Counted from the stretch's first letter, positions 9,141 through 20,760 are shown. The stretch is 64,000 bases of DNA from Haematobia irritans (GCF_050003625.1 NC_134400.1:64480241-64544240); one strand, 5' to 3'. Numbers and translations are program-made. The notes: generated from the sequence alone by a model not told the origin.

Positions 9141-10570
9141 ATACATATTTATTTATTGTTTTTATAGTAATAAAGAATACATAAACATTGAAAAACTAAT
9201 TTATTTGTTTTTTTTATTATTTTTGTTTAAATTTCCATAATTTACAAAACAATATTAAACTTTTGTTAACAAGTTCTTGTTAATAATAAAAAATAGTATT
9301 TCATTAATTATTCTTTTAAAATTCAGTGATTTTGTTTTTCTCTTTAGAGAATTTTTTTTCGCTGGTTTCATATACTTATAATGAGGATTTCATCTATATT
9401 TTATTTAAACTTAATTCGTATATGAATTCTAGGTATAGTTATTTAAGAATATTATTGATAAATTTTCTTTAGTGCAATATTTTCTATATATATAGATTTT
9501 GTTATTATATTTTTGTGATTTTTGAGCTGTGATATTTTAAACTATTTTACTCATTTTAGTCTTATTTTTATATTTTGGGAAACGATTTTGAATTTTGTTC
9601 TTTTTATATGTAATGTTTTTTTTAGTGTATGAAGAATTCAGCATTATTGTTAATACTTATTTTTTTTGAGTGTAGATAGCAACTTTATAAAGACATAGAT
9701 TTAAGAAAGTTAGGTGTATAATGTTAATAAGGGGTGAGAAATGACACGTTATCACACGTACAAAAAAACATTAGATTTTGCAATTTTGTTATTTGTAAAA
9801 ATTGCTGTTCACGTTTACCTTGCTTTTATTCCTGTTTCTCTTGTACAACGGCAACCACGATCTTTATACTATGGTGTTCAACAACCATTCCTCCGAATTG
9901 ACTACGTGAGCTTTCATAACCCTACTTCTGGGTAAATAGTATAGATGGCTCTGCCTCATGCACTTGCATCAAGTATTGCCCATATGAATGGAGATGGCTC
10001 TCCCTTATTTCTCACCCTAGCAAAAAATGTTTGATGAACACATTACTAATGTGCCAAAAATAAGACAACTACATTTCTATAAATGATTAACATTAAAATG
10101 TGCCTCCTCAATGTGAAATATTTTAATTTCTTTTAATAATTCAATAAATTATATATTATTTTATTTTTTCTTTTTTTTTGATATTTTTTATATTTTTTGC
10201 TAATATGCCAAATATTTTAATGTTAACATTTCTTTATCACACGTGTTTTCACATTTCTCTTACACTTACTAGCTTTATACAAATTGTCAATTTCTATAGC
10301 TCTCTTAACCACAAGCACTTATAATGAAATAATTTCAATTTGAAATTACTTTCAATTAAACTTTGTTTGATGTTCACTCTTGTGCTTCTGGACTCGGAAA
10401 GAAATCTGGCTCGCAAAAATCACATCACTCTTATACGGCATAAGCCCCACACCATTCACATTACTCCGATTAACATAATCGATAGTGAATACATGCATTC
10501 GATGACACAACTATTCATCTCTATGTTATCGGAGATAAAGTTTCAGTGCCAAAAACATCATGAGAAGCAT
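9141..10570. other. AT-rich intergenic stretch
   Basis: No convincing gene, tRNA or known repeat. Short open frames (for example 9741-9935 and 10340-10597) have no recognisable motifs and are what AT-rich DNA yields by chance. Confidence 0.5.
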
Positions 10571-10576
10571 ATAAAT

Positions 10577-10692
10577 AAACAAGTAAGGAAGGTCTAAAGT
10601 CGGGCGGGGCCGACTATATTATACCCTGCACCACTTTGTAGATCTAAATTTTCGATACCATATCACATCCGTCAAATGTGTTGGGTGCTATA
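10577..10692 (+). repeat. Dispersed fly repeat, 5' part
   Basis: Begins near AAAGTCGGGCGGGGCCGAC and TATACCCTGCACCAC, a sequence I recall as very common in higher flies (memory). It stops at the target duplication of the Mag-like element and resumes at 14836, so it is the older host of that insertion. Confidence 0.6.
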
Positions 10693-10862
10693 TGTTATAT
10701 CGGAATGAGTCAATCTGGCAACTACATTTTTATGTATCATATGATTTCATTATTATTTCGAGATTGTAATTTCATCATCTTTTGAGCGCGAACCAATAAA
10801 GGCTTGGTGAAAATTATATTATAAAACTCATAACAGTTTGATTGTTTTATTCGAATATAACA
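10693..10862 (+). repeat. 5' LTR of Mag-like element
   Basis: About 170 bp, TGTTAT…AATATAACA. It carries about 40 extra bases after its first six, absent from the 3' LTR, plus a few substitutions. Target duplication CTATA directly precedes it. Confidence 0.8.
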
Positions 10863-10896
10863 TGGTGTCAGGTGTTATCGGAACCAAATAGATAAA

Positions 10897-13800
10897 ATGG
10901 CTGAAAAAGAGTTTATGGAAACCCAGATGAGGGTGATGGAGCAATTGGCTGCAATGCAACAAGATGTTGTGTCTACAGCAGGGGCACAAATACCTATGCC
11001 GAAGCCACTTGAGATAACTGGTAACATCAAAGACAATTTTGAGTTATTTAAGGCAAACTGGACAACATATGCCGAGGCAATGGGTTTTGCACAATGGCCT
11101 GTGGGTAACGAAAGGAAGAAAGCAAATATTTTGTGGTCAATTGTGGGTGATGATGCCAAATTGAAGTATAACAACTTTGGTGTACTCGAGGATGATCGAT
11201 AGTCATGTGAGGCGCTGTTGAAGAAGATTGGCGATTGCGTGACGACAAGCAAAAACACATTATTCCAAAGATGGTCTTTCCACACATGTAACCAGATGGA
11301 AATGGAGTCTTTCGACGAATACTTACGTCGTTTAAATAAAAGAGCAGATAGTTGTGATTTTAAGAAGATTTCCCAGAACAATATAAAGTCTACAATGATC
11401 CGCGACAGATTAATTTTTGGAATTAATGACGAAGGTCTGAAGAAGATTTTCTTGAAAGAAGACTTTTCTAAGTTGACTCTCACTGGTGTTATAAACAGAT
11501 GTAAGGTGAACGAAATTACTGAGGAGGAGTTCAACAATATAAAGACTAGCAATGAGAGATTTGTTAATGAGATGCGGATGAATAAGCCAAGAGAGACAAA
11601 ATGTAGATTTTGCGGTGGATCGCACTCGTTTGTTAACGGCAGCTGCCCCGCGATAAATAAGACGTGTAACATATGCAAAAAGAAAGGACGTTTTGCTAAA
11701 TGCTGTTATTCGAGAAGCCGAGTGAAGGATAGAACAAAGAATCTGCATGCCGTTGAGGCCAGTGCTGAGACAGAAAGCCATTCTGAATCTGAATCATCTA
11801 TATACCAGATTGGAATGAACGACGTTCAAAGAAAAAGATCGAAGGCCGTGTTACAGTTTTTGATACGAGACCAATGGAACGATTATGAGTGTGACATGGA
11901 TACATGCTCAGATGTGTCAGTGATTGGTTATTCCTTGTTATGCAAGCTGCTACGAGAAAAGAGCCCAAAACTGGATCACAGTGATTGCAAGTTAAAAGCC
12001 TTCGGAGGTTCTAAAGTAGACGTTTTTGGAAAGATTCGCATACCATTCCGTCACAAAAAGAAAATATACAATATTCATTTCCATGTCGTTAATGTGGACC
12101 ACGGATTTTTGTTGTCGGAAGACGCATGTTTGGCTATGGGTTTAATAAAATATTGCCGTTTGATATCCGCTAAGGATAACTTCGATGAAGTTAACAAACA
12201 AAGGTTGCAAGCAGGCAGAATCGTTGATAAGTTTAAAGACATTTTTGATGGCTATGGAAAACTTCCGGGTAAGGTGACCTTAGAGTTTGATGAAAGTGTA
12301 AAGCCAGTAATTCAGAGACCAAGGCGAATTCCAGTAGCACTTAGAGACAAATTGAAGGTGGAATTGAACAACTTGGAAGCAGATGGCATTATATCCATAT
12401 ATGTCATACAGAATGGGTAAGCAACATTTTACTAATTCAGAAAAAGGACTCTTTTTTCGCATTTGTATTGATCCGATTCCGTTGAATAATAAGAGGCCTA
12501 ATTTACAATTTACGACGATTGATGAGATTTTACCCGAATTGGCGAATGCAAAGATTTTTTCCACGGTTGATGCGAAGAAGGGGTTTTGGCGACTTGAATT
12601 AGAGGAACGGAGCAGCATGCTCACAACATTCTGGACGCCTTTTGGAAGGTTTAGATGGAATAGGTTACCATTTGGTGTTTCTCCAGCCCCGGAATTCTTT
12701 CAACTGAAGACTAGAGAGATGACGCAAGACTTGCAAGGGGTATTGATCCGGTACCAACTAACAAAACCGACCTGCACAATTTCTAGGTATGATTAACTAT
12801 CTCAGCCGGTTTGTTCCAAATTTGACGAACAGAAATGTCGAGCTTCGCAAGTTACTGGGACGACATGGGAATGGTCAAGGCAAGCATCTTTGGAATTTCA
12901 AGACCTAAAAACTGCGATTTCCAATAGAAATGAGTTACGATTTTATGATCCCAAAGAACCCTTGGAAATTCATTGTGATGCCTCCTCAGTTGGTCGGGGT
13001 GTTGCATTATTTCAAAATAAGGGGCCCGTGGCATTTGTGTCGAGGCATATCAAAGGCAGAACAAAATTATGCAATGATTGAGAAGGAGCTCTTGGCCATT
13101 GTTTTTGCATGTGTGTGGTTCGATCAGCTGATTGTTGGCAATCCTTCGATTACTATTAAGACAGACCATAAGCCATTAGTAAACATTTTCAAGAACACAT
13201 TGCTCAAGGCATAGAATATATTACAGTTGATGTTGATGATACTACAACGTTATACATTTGAGTTGAAGTTCGTAAAAGGCAATGAAAATATTGTTGCCGA
13301 TACTTTGTCAAGAGCTGCAATGGATCTAGATGACACAGAATTTAAGAAGCAAATGGCTCGACACAATATTTTTACGATAATAACGGTCAGTAATCAGAAG
13401 TTAATTAAAAGTTTACGGATATCTAATGATACCACACAGATCTTAAGACAAGAAACGGCTAAGGATGCATCATTTCACACATTGATTGATTATATTGTCG
13501 ATGGCTGGCCGCTGTATATATGTGATGTAGAAAAGAGTTTACAGGTTTATTTCAAGTATAAACATGAATTAATGTTTCAAGACGTCTTGATTTTTCATTT
13601 GAATCAGGTTTTGATTCCGCAAAGTTTACGAAGATTGATGGTAGACAAATCACATGTTGCTCATACCGGCATTGAGAATACAATCAAGCTTGCAAAGCAG
13701 AATATATTCTGGCCTAGAATGGCTCAACAAATAGAAGAAAAGGTCAGAAATAGCGCAATTTGCTCGAAGTTTGCGGCTTCGCAACAGAGACTTCCCATGC

Positions 13801-14548
13801 AATCTCATGCTATTCCTGAATACGCCTGGCAGATAGTCTCAATGGATGTGTTCTTTGTAAATTATAGGGGGAGAAATGAGAAAATGCTGGTCATTGAGCA
13901 CACTATTCTGATTTTTTTGAGTGCTGCAGATTGCCAGACTTGACACCACGATCTGTGATTGATATCTTAAAAGAGCAGTTTGCAAGATACGGTGTACCAG
14001 AGAAGGTAATATCGGACAACGGCACCAATTTTGTCAATAAAGATATGAGAGACTTCGCACTAAAATACGATTTTCAACATGTGACCTCTTCTCCTTATCA
14101 TCAACAAGGAAATGGAAAAGCAGAATCAGCTGTGAAAATAGCTAAAAATATTATTTCAAAGTCTAATGAAGGGAAGGAGGATATGTGGTGGTCACTTTTA
14201 CATTGGCGGAATACACCAAACAAAGTAGGAAGCAGTCCAGTTCAACGGTTAATGAGTAGAAAGATTAGATGCGGCTTACCCAGTAACCCTAAGAGTTTCA
14301 AGCCGGAAGTAATTGAAGGTGTGGCGGATAAGCTAGAGTCCAATAGGAATAGGGCCAAATGGTATTACGATCGGTCGAAAAAAGAGATAACGGTACAGAT
14401 ACGACCAGATACAGATAAGATGTGGTCTAAGGGTGTGGTAGCCGAGAGAGTTTCTGATAGGTCGTACGTGGTGGATGTGAATGGTTTGCCATATAGACAG
14501 CGACAGAGTTACCATCTAATCAGAATCTGGCCAATGCGCCTGCAGTAA
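10897..14548 (+). pseudogene. Mag-like gag-pol pseudogene
   Basis: Gag starts at ATG 10897 and meets a TAG at 11200-11202 (probably former CAG). The frame then continues with two zinc knuckles (CRFCGGSHSFVNGSC; CNICKKKGRFAKCC) and a protease-like CDMDTCSDVSVIG. RT is frameshifted near 12390. After the LPFGVSPAPEFFQ motif the sequence jumps to the segment before RNase H, so the YxDD catalytic part of RT is deleted near 12745. RNase H (EIHCDASSVG…TDHKPLV) and integrase (MDVFFVNYRG, SDNGTNF, GKAESAVK) are recognisable but broken near 13070, 13215 and 13910. It cannot make enzyme. Confidence 0.88.
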
Positions 14549-14697
14549 ATAATAGTTCTGAGAATCTCATTGCAGAAACCGAACGTAGCGAACAAATACG
14601 GAGGTCGAAAAGGCAAACTGTTCTGCCAAGAAGATTAGCCGATTATGACTGTTCGCGTGAATAATCCAGTCCCGATTGTCTCATAAAAAAGAGAGGA

Positions 14698-14830
14698 TGT
14701 TATGACATATGACTTCATTATTATTTCGAGATTGTAATTTCATCATCTTTTGAGCGCGAACCAATGAAGGCTTGGTGAAAATTATATTATAAAACTCATA
14801 ACATTTTGATTGTTTTATTCGAATATAACA
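14698..14830 (+). repeat. 3' LTR of Mag-like element
   Basis: 133 bp, TGTTATGACATATGAC to AATATAACA, followed by target duplication CTATA (14831-14835). Confidence 0.85.
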
Positions 14831-14835
14831 CTATA

Positions 14836-15390
14836 TATAAAGGTTTGTCCCAAATACATACATTTAAATATCACTCGATTTGGACAGAATTTTATAGACT
14901 TTTACAAAATCTATAGACTCAAAATTTAAGTTGGCTAATGCACTAGGGTGGAACACAATTTTAGTAAAAAAATATGGAAACATTTAAATCTGAAGCAATT
15001 TCAAGGAAACTTCGCAAAAGTTTATTTATGATTTATCGCTCGATATATATGTATTAGAAGTTTAGGAAAATTTGAGTCATTTTTACAACTTTTCGACTAA
15101 GCTGTGGCGATTTAACAAGGAAAATGTTGGTATTTTGACCATTTTTGTCGAAATCAGAAAAACATATATATGGGAGCTATATCTAAATCTGAACCGATGT
15201 CAACCAAATTTAGCACGCATAGCTACAATGCTAATTCTATTCCCTGTGCGAAATTTCAACTAAATCGGAGTTGAAAATGGGACTCTGTGGTCATATGAGT
15301 GTAAATTGGGCGAAAGCTATATATGGGAGATATATCCAAATCTGAACCGATTTCAACCAAATTTGGCACGCACAATGCTAATTCTACTCA
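14836..15390 (+). repeat. Dispersed fly repeat, 3' part with internal units
   Basis: Continuation of the repeat interrupted at 10692. It contains two related segments (about 15160-15290 and 15318-15389) built on ATATGGGAG(C/A)TATATC, then AAATCTGAACCGAT and CAACCAAATTT. No coding capacity. Confidence 0.6.
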
Positions 15391-16200
15391 CTACACAGAA
15401 GAAAGTGTCTCGTAAATTTAAGAAGATTTTTACAATATAAATTATTGTACAAGAATTTTCCATAATTTTAGTTCATTTTTCGTATCTTCAACGAAAATTA
15501 ACTACTCGAAAGGAAATTTTACAAATTCTAAGTAGCAATCGTTTACTTCATGGCCTGCAAAATACGATGGAAATTTCTTTAAACAATTTCTTAACTGGTA
15601 GTAAAAATTTATTTTGTCATGCTATAAAACTACTTGTGAAATGTAAAGTATTTTCTAAATAATAAGTGCTATTTACTATAAGATTTTTGTATGAGAAAAT
15701 ATTTTTTTACGAAAAATGAACTTGAAAGTGGATAGCAATTTCTTACTGACAATTCCTATAGTTAATAATTATTGGTAAAAAATTACCCAATGAAATATTT
15801 TTAGTTCACATGTAATTAAATTTATAGACATTTTCGTCAAAAATGGTAGATAACATTTCATGAAAATTTTGCAAATTTTAAGTTAAACGTTTCATCGTTC
15901 ATAAACTGGTGTGCCTTTACGAATATTATTCTTAGAGTAAATTTTCAGCAGATGCGATGAACTAATGCATAGTACAGAGATTTTTATCGGCATAGTGGAA
16001 TGTGATTAATGTAAAGATGATGTTACTTGAGTTTTGTTGTGTATACATGAGCGTGGGATTGTTTTTATTTTTGTTCATTTACTGGTTTGTGTGTGTGTTT
16101 GTTATTCGCGGATGGTTTATTTGGCTGGATGAGGTGTTGTTTTCAATAAAGGCACATGTGGTTTTGTTGTTGTAGGAATGTTTTGGCTTTGCTTGGTTTT
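15391..16200. other. Non-coding stretch before the exon array
   Basis: AT-rich, with no motif I can assign. A GT-rich tract near 16085-16105 precedes the exon-like array. It could hold a promoter or first exon of the candidate gene, but no core promoter can be defended. Confidence 0.35.
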
Positions 16201-16598
16201 GTTTGGCATGAATTTGGAAAATTTTTGTTATATCTCAGCGTATAATTTATTTATAAATTGATAAGTATTTTTTTAATATGACTTTCTTTTAAAAAGAATA
16301 TTTTTTATGTATATTATTATTTGTTAATTATTTTTTTTGGAAACCAGTTTAATGTTTTTCTTTGCTTAAAAACAATATTTAATTTCAGAGCAACTCCAGA
16401 TGGATTCGAACAAATTTAAAAAAATAGAGAATTGGTAAGTTTTCTTTTAAAAATTGGCTTTATTTCAACAAGAATATTTACGTTTTTGTGACCCTTTTAT
16501 CATCAAAATTACAGGTTTTTAATACCTTATTTTAGTATTTCTTTAATCAAATTTTTTGGAAACCAATGTAATATTTTTAATGTAAAAACAAATATTTA

Positions 16599-17030
16599 AT
16601 CTAATTATACAATTATTATTCGAGCTTTTATGGACAGATATAGATTAAGGAACATGGTTAATAGAGCCATTGAAAAGAAAACGCCAGATACAAATCTATA
16701 CACGCCTGGACTGTACATGTTTCGGTTCGGGCGAATGAACCTTTCCACAGCCTTTAGTATAGATCTGGCTGGGAGAGATAACTCAATTTTGGGCCCTTTA
16801 TGCTAACTCCTTATGGAGAAAACATTTGGGAAATTTCCTCTTACAAATTGAATCATCTTTTCTCCCACTGTACATCATCTTTTCATATAACTTGCAAGTC
16901 CCTTAATCTTATTTTTATTTCGTTTTGTTACATAGTAATGCAACAACACGAAATTTATTTTTAGAAAGCTAATTTGTTAGAATTCACCTAAGTGGTGAAC
17001 AGTCGAACAATGCTTATTGTTTCTACAGTC
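16599..17030 (+). repeat. Left arm of 432-bp inverted repeat
   Basis: Nearly perfect reverse complement of 17055-17486; the spacer 17031-17054 is 24 bases. A 60-odd-codon open frame (DRYRLRNMVNRAIEKK…) is present in each arm and in the 38-kb copy, but I do not recognise it. Confidence 0.9.
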
Positions 17031-17540
17031 AACTACAACATATGACAATTAACAGACTGTAGAAACAATCAGCATTGTTCGACTGTTCACCACTTAGGTG
17101 AATTCTAACAAATTAGCTTTCTAAAAATAAATTTCGTGTTGTTGCATTACTATGTAACAAAACGAAATAAAAATACGATTAAGGGACTTGCAAGTTATAT
17201 GAAAAGATGATGTACAGTGGGAGAAAAGATGATTCAATTTGTAAGAGGAAATTTCCCAAATGTTTTCTCCATAAGGAGTTAGCATAAAGGGCCCAAAATT
17301 GAGTTATCTCTCCCAGCCAGATCTATACTAAAGGCTGTGGAAAGGTTCATTCGCCCGAACCGAAACATGTACAGTCCAGGCGTGTATAGATTTGTATCTG
17401 GCGTTTTCTTTTCAATGGCTCTATTAACCATGTTCCTTAATCTATATCTGTCCATAAAAGCTCGAATAATAATTGTATAATTAGATATAATGCATTTGGA
17501 CGTCAATTGCCTGTTTCGGTATCAGGCTAACATGTAATAG
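16601..17540 (-). mobile_element. Foldback retroposon insert (Penelope-like?)
   Basis: A 940-bp insert flanked by a perfect 14-bp duplication AACAAATATTTAAT (16587-16600 and 17541-17554), splitting the intron between exon blocks B and C. It consists of two 432-bp near-perfect inverted arms, a 24-base spacer and a 54-base unique end (17487-17540). A related copy at 37.53-38.19 kb has a single arm preceded by a partial direct repeat. Long variable target duplications, partial direct repeats and inverted ends are described for Penelope-like elements, but no RT is visible, so the class is uncertain. Confidence 0.65.
17055..17486 (-). repeat. Right arm of 432-bp inverted repeat
   Basis: Pairs with 16599-17030. 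If transcribed in either direction this would form a very long hairpin RNA. Confidence 0.9.
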
Positions 17541-18157
17541 AACAAATATTTAATTTCAGAATAACCCCTTAAAAATTTGGCCAAATGTTTAGTACTCCTT
17601 TGCCTGTAATTTAATAGTGAATTGGTAAGGATTCTTTAACTTTCTTTTAACCCTGGACAGTCATCCTTATTTTTTAATTTATTTTCTTATTCAATTTGGT
17701 TTTAATTAGTATAAAACAAAAATTTATAAAACGGTCGAATTAGTATAACTTAAATTTACCATTTCCCTATAGACTAAAATGCATTTTAAATCGAAAATGA
17801 AATTACGTGTCGTCATTTTGACGAATGATGACTGTCTAGGGTTATCAAGAATATTTGGTTTTTTATGCATATTATTATTTTTTTCATTAGATTTTTTTGA
17901 AAACCTAATTAATAATTTTATTTAATGTAAAAAATAAATATTTAATTTCAGAGTAACCCAAATAAATTTGGACAACTTTTTATATTTCCCCTCAGCGTAC
18001 AATTTAATAGAGAATTGGTAAGTTTTATATTAAAACTTTGGCTTTCTTTCAAATAGAATATTTATTTTATTACATCCTTCACATCGATAACAACACAGTT
18101 TTATGACTTTATTTAGAATACTTCATTATTTCTCTAATTGTTTCAGGTACAAATTTT

Positions 18158-18431
18158 ATGAGATACGTTTTCCAAAGAAAAGTTGATAAAATGCCCCCCA
18201 AATATGGTAAGTTACAAGCTAAAATGAAGAATTAAAAATTATATTTCATTACATGGTGTTAATTTTTAACAATTTTCTTTATTGTTTCCATTTTTGCCAG
18301 CAAGATATGTGAAAAAATTACCTACGATGAATAAAAAAAGGATAAGTCAAAATGTCCAAACAGCGGGTTCAAATGAACTACTCTCTGTTCCACGTGGTCA
18401 TAATTTTTATTCACAAAACACATTGTATTAA
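18158..18431 (+). CDS. Putative small spliced gene, two coding exons
   Basis: The exon starting at 18147 follows a good acceptor (TTGTTTCAG) and ends at 18206 before a GTAAGTT donor. A 94-base intron ends TTTTTGCCAG at 18300. Joining 18158-18206 to 18301-18431 keeps one frame: ATG at 18158, 59 residues, stop TAA 18429-18431, then AATAAA at 18455-18460. The product is small and basic (starts MRYVFQRKVDKM) with no signal peptide, membrane segment or known domain. Upstream exon-like blocks would be 5' leader because this frame has a stop there. Support is splice grammar, frame continuity across the intron and the poly(A) signal; it could still be fortuitous. Confidence 0.4.
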
Positions 18432-18479
18432 GAATTTTCATTATAAGTTTTTATAATAAAGTACTTTTGCTTAAAGAAA

Positions 18480-19320
18480 GAATGGTATATGTAAATGGTC
18501 TAAGATAGGGTGTTATTCGATCTGGTGGCAGCTGACCCATTTGGGGAATTATTGGTTTAGCTGCATCCATCTTACAGACAGAGCAGTTAGGGAGCCACCG
18601 TGGTGCAATGGTTAGCATGCCGCCTTGCATACACAAGGTCGTGGGTTCGATTCCTGCTTCGACCAAACACCAAAAAGCTTTTCATCGGTGGATTATCCCA
18701 CCTCAGTAATGCTGGTGACATTTCTGAGGGTTTCAAAGCTTCTCTAAGTGGTTTCACTGCAATGTGGAACGCCGTTCGGACTCGGCTATAAAAAGGAAGT
18801 CCCTTGTCATTGAGCTTAACATGGAATCGGGCAGCACTCAGTGATAAGAGAGAAGTTCACCAATGTGGTATCACAAAGGACTGAATAGTCTAAGTGAGCC
18901 TGATACATCGGGCTGCCACCTAACCTAACCTAACCTAACCTTCGGCGATAGTTTGGCAAATCGTAGTATCCATGCAACAGTCCTTTTCAATTTGATGTAG
19001 GAAGAAATTTTTTCATAATACTCGACCCAAACTCCAACAAATTCTGAAGAAAATCTATGTCCTCGCAAGCAGTGGAGAATAGCTTAAAATTTAAAGGATC
19101 GTTTTTGGAAACAATGTGTGACCGAATTTCAACCCCAACTTCTTCAAATATCAATTCTTGAAGACCTTCCATAATGTCTTTCAATTGGCTTTCCACCGGG
19201 ACTTCCACCATTGCAGTATTAAACACCTCATCTCCAATAAGAATGGGAATGGGAGATATCGGTTCCTCCCGATTGGTCCGTAAAATATATGGGTGAGACA
19301 TATTTTATTAAGAAACTCCA
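18480..19320 (-). pseudogene. Internally deleted Bel/Pao element, minus copy
   Basis: The minus strand starts with a Gag-like N-terminus (MSHPYILRTNREEPIS, 19301 leftward). At FLPTSN it runs into the pol region upstream of integrase, the same junction as the plus copy at 34.7 kb. The segment 18480-18590 matches 35.16-35.27 kb (zinc-domain and integrase start). A SINE (18591-18940) sits in this copy, and a large part of pol present at 34.8-35.15 kb is missing beside it. Gag encodes particle protein, pol the replication enzymes; neither is complete. Confidence 0.75.
18591..18940 (+). mobile_element. tRNA-derived SINE, full length
   Basis: The 350-bp unit has a tRNA-like head with RNA polymerase III promoter boxes: box A TGGTGCAATGG (18601-18611) and box B GGTTCGATTCC (18644-18654). 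A body of about 200 bp follows, then a 3' region (GGACTGAATAGTCTAAGTG onward) and a (TAACC)n tail (18921-18940). The last 75 or so bases match the 3' end of the LOA/I-like LINE at 23.69 and 47.71/49.2 kb, which probably supplies the reverse transcriptase. It is inserted into a Bel/Pao remnant. Further copies: 23202-23491 and the window end. Confidence 0.85.
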
Positions 19321-19589
19321 ATTGAAGCAATCACAAATTATCGAAAAAAAATATTCCACACAAATTGACTGCTACAAAAAATTTAAAACTGCTGACGTAG
19401 AATGCTCATTCAAAAGAATTTCTAAATCTTTGTCTACTAGGTTTAAATTTTGTATAAATGTCACAGTCGTTTTTCACAAAGTGGATCTTCAATTGATCTG
19501 CTTCTCCTTTGATCCTTTGTACTTTTTGGGAACAAAAATATGATCCGTTTTAAACCCACACAAATAGTTTTAATAAATAAAATAGGTCT

Positions 19590-19850
19590 TAACTCACATT
19601 GCAAATGGCGCCATGTTATGAAAATACTGACTACGCGGTTTACGTCAGTTTTTTAACTCAAAAAAAAACAAAGTACCTCAAGGCCGGTACTCTGTTCGGT
19701 TTTCGCGTTGAAACTCCATACAAAACCAAAAAATGCGAAAAACTAGCGATATTTTTTCTATTTGTGGTACTTTGTTTTTTCGCGTTGAAAAAACGAAGTT
19801 TATAGCATGGCGTCATTTGCAATGTGAATTAAGAAATAATTTATTTATTC
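19590..19850. repeat. Short repeat shared with 33.93-34.12 kb
   Basis: Starts GCAAATGGCGCCATGTTATG and contains GGCCGGTACTCTGTTCGG and ATGCGAAAAACTAGCGA. It recurs in inverted orientation near 33.93-34.12 kb. The GTACT…GTTCG ends look like a small inverted-repeat transposon nested in the Bel/Pao copies. Confidence 0.45.
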
Positions 19851-20760
19851 AAATGATTTGTGTGGGTTTATAACGCAAACACGGATTATATCCAAAATAA
19901 ATGGTAAATGTTTATGCCACATAAACAACTAATTTTTATTTAAATAGCAAAATAATTTTCTTGTATTCATCATCATTACAAAATGATTGCGATATGCTAG
20001 AATGAAACGATTTATTTTAATGTGGCTTTTGGGAACAATATCACCAATTCAATCACTTCTCGTTAAATTTCATTCAGCGGATCCAATATAGAATTTTTTA
20101 TACATAAGTTGGATCTTTCATTGTTTGTCGAAATTTGACAATTTTTCTTATTCAATTCTAGCTAAACCAATTTTTTATCAAAAATTATTTATTGTAATTG
20201 GTATGCCCTGGAAGCAAACTACATTTTCTAATTACACGCTGTTCTCATTGGGTGTGATTTTAACTTTCAATTGTCCTTCAATGCAATGAACTAGCGATGC
20301 AACTAGTATGTTACAAAGTGATTTTTCAATAGTTGGAGGATAATCTTTTGAATTTTATTTATGGTCATGCACACATTAGGCAGTAGCTCCATTTCTTGTT
20401 CAGCCCAACTTTATTATTGTTATGTTCTCTTTTAAAATGTCGAATTATCTTGCGAAATATAAGTCGGGAGCAGTTATATTTGCATAGGAAATACCCTTGA
20501 ACGTGAGTTATGGGCTTTCACTTTGACTTGAGCTATTGTATGATGTACGTGTTTTAACTGGTAACCCCATGATGTTGATATGGCATTATTATCATTTTTG
20601 AGAACCGTGGTGGTGACCACAGGAGTTGAAATTGCTAGTGAGGCGGAACTGCATGGGCATAAGTACACTCTTGTCTACTGGTATTGCAGTGCGATTATGT
20701 AGATATTGTGGACGAAAATAAAAACGAGGAAACAATATACAAGTCAGTGGTATATGTCAA
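19851..20760 (-). repeat. Bel/Pao-associated leader region, minus copy
   Basis: Mirrors 32.50-33.60 kb on the plus strand: a segment with CCTTCAATGCAATGAAC and the 'CPCSSASLAISTPVV' coding-like stretch (20668 leftward) are shared. With the MSHPY… Gag start downstream on the same strand, it is probably the 5' part of the same non-autonomous Bel/Pao family. Frames are broken. Confidence 0.5.

Larger units (their letters stand above)
10693..14830 (+). mobile_element. Mag-like Ty3/gypsy element, degenerate
   Basis: Short LTRs (10693-10862 and 14698-14830) flank a single long gag-pol reading region. The 5-bp target duplication CTATA is at 10688-10692 and 14831-14835. The primer site starts TGGTGTCAGG at 10863; a purine tract (AAAAAAGAGAGGA) precedes the 3' LTR. 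Short LTRs, two zinc knuckles and gag-pol fused in one frame are Mag-lineage traits. LTR mismatches, a 37-base length difference and many coding lesions show it is old. Confidence 0.85.
16205..18017 (+). repeat. Tandem exon-intron units (at least four)
   Basis: Four related units share TTTAATTTCAG, a 46-66 base block ending GAGAATTG or similar, then GTAAG, and an intron-like stretch with GGAAACC and ATATTTAAT. Block B is 16389-16434, C 17560-17624, D 17952-18017. The 5' unit (16205-16260) has lost its donor (GATAAG instead of GGTAAG). B and D keep an open frame ending 'IENW'; the 5' unit encodes a similar 'NLENF…SAYNL'; C has stops. This looks like tandem exon duplication with decay. Splicing is inferred from signals only. 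Confidence 0.5.

Noticed and set aside
10340..10597. Possible secreted peptide gene near 10.3 kb
   Set aside because: It has no promoter, splice or poly(A) context and runs into a dispersed repeat.
17490..17540. Hammerhead ribozyme in the foldback element end (CTGATACCGAAAC on the minus strand)
   Set aside because: The core lacks the CUGANGA sequence and a stem II, so it cannot form a standard hammerhead.
18591..18670. Functional tRNA gene
   Set aside because: Boxes A and B are present, but the sequence continues into a SINE body with a tail and is repeated elsewhere; it does not fold as a complete tRNA.
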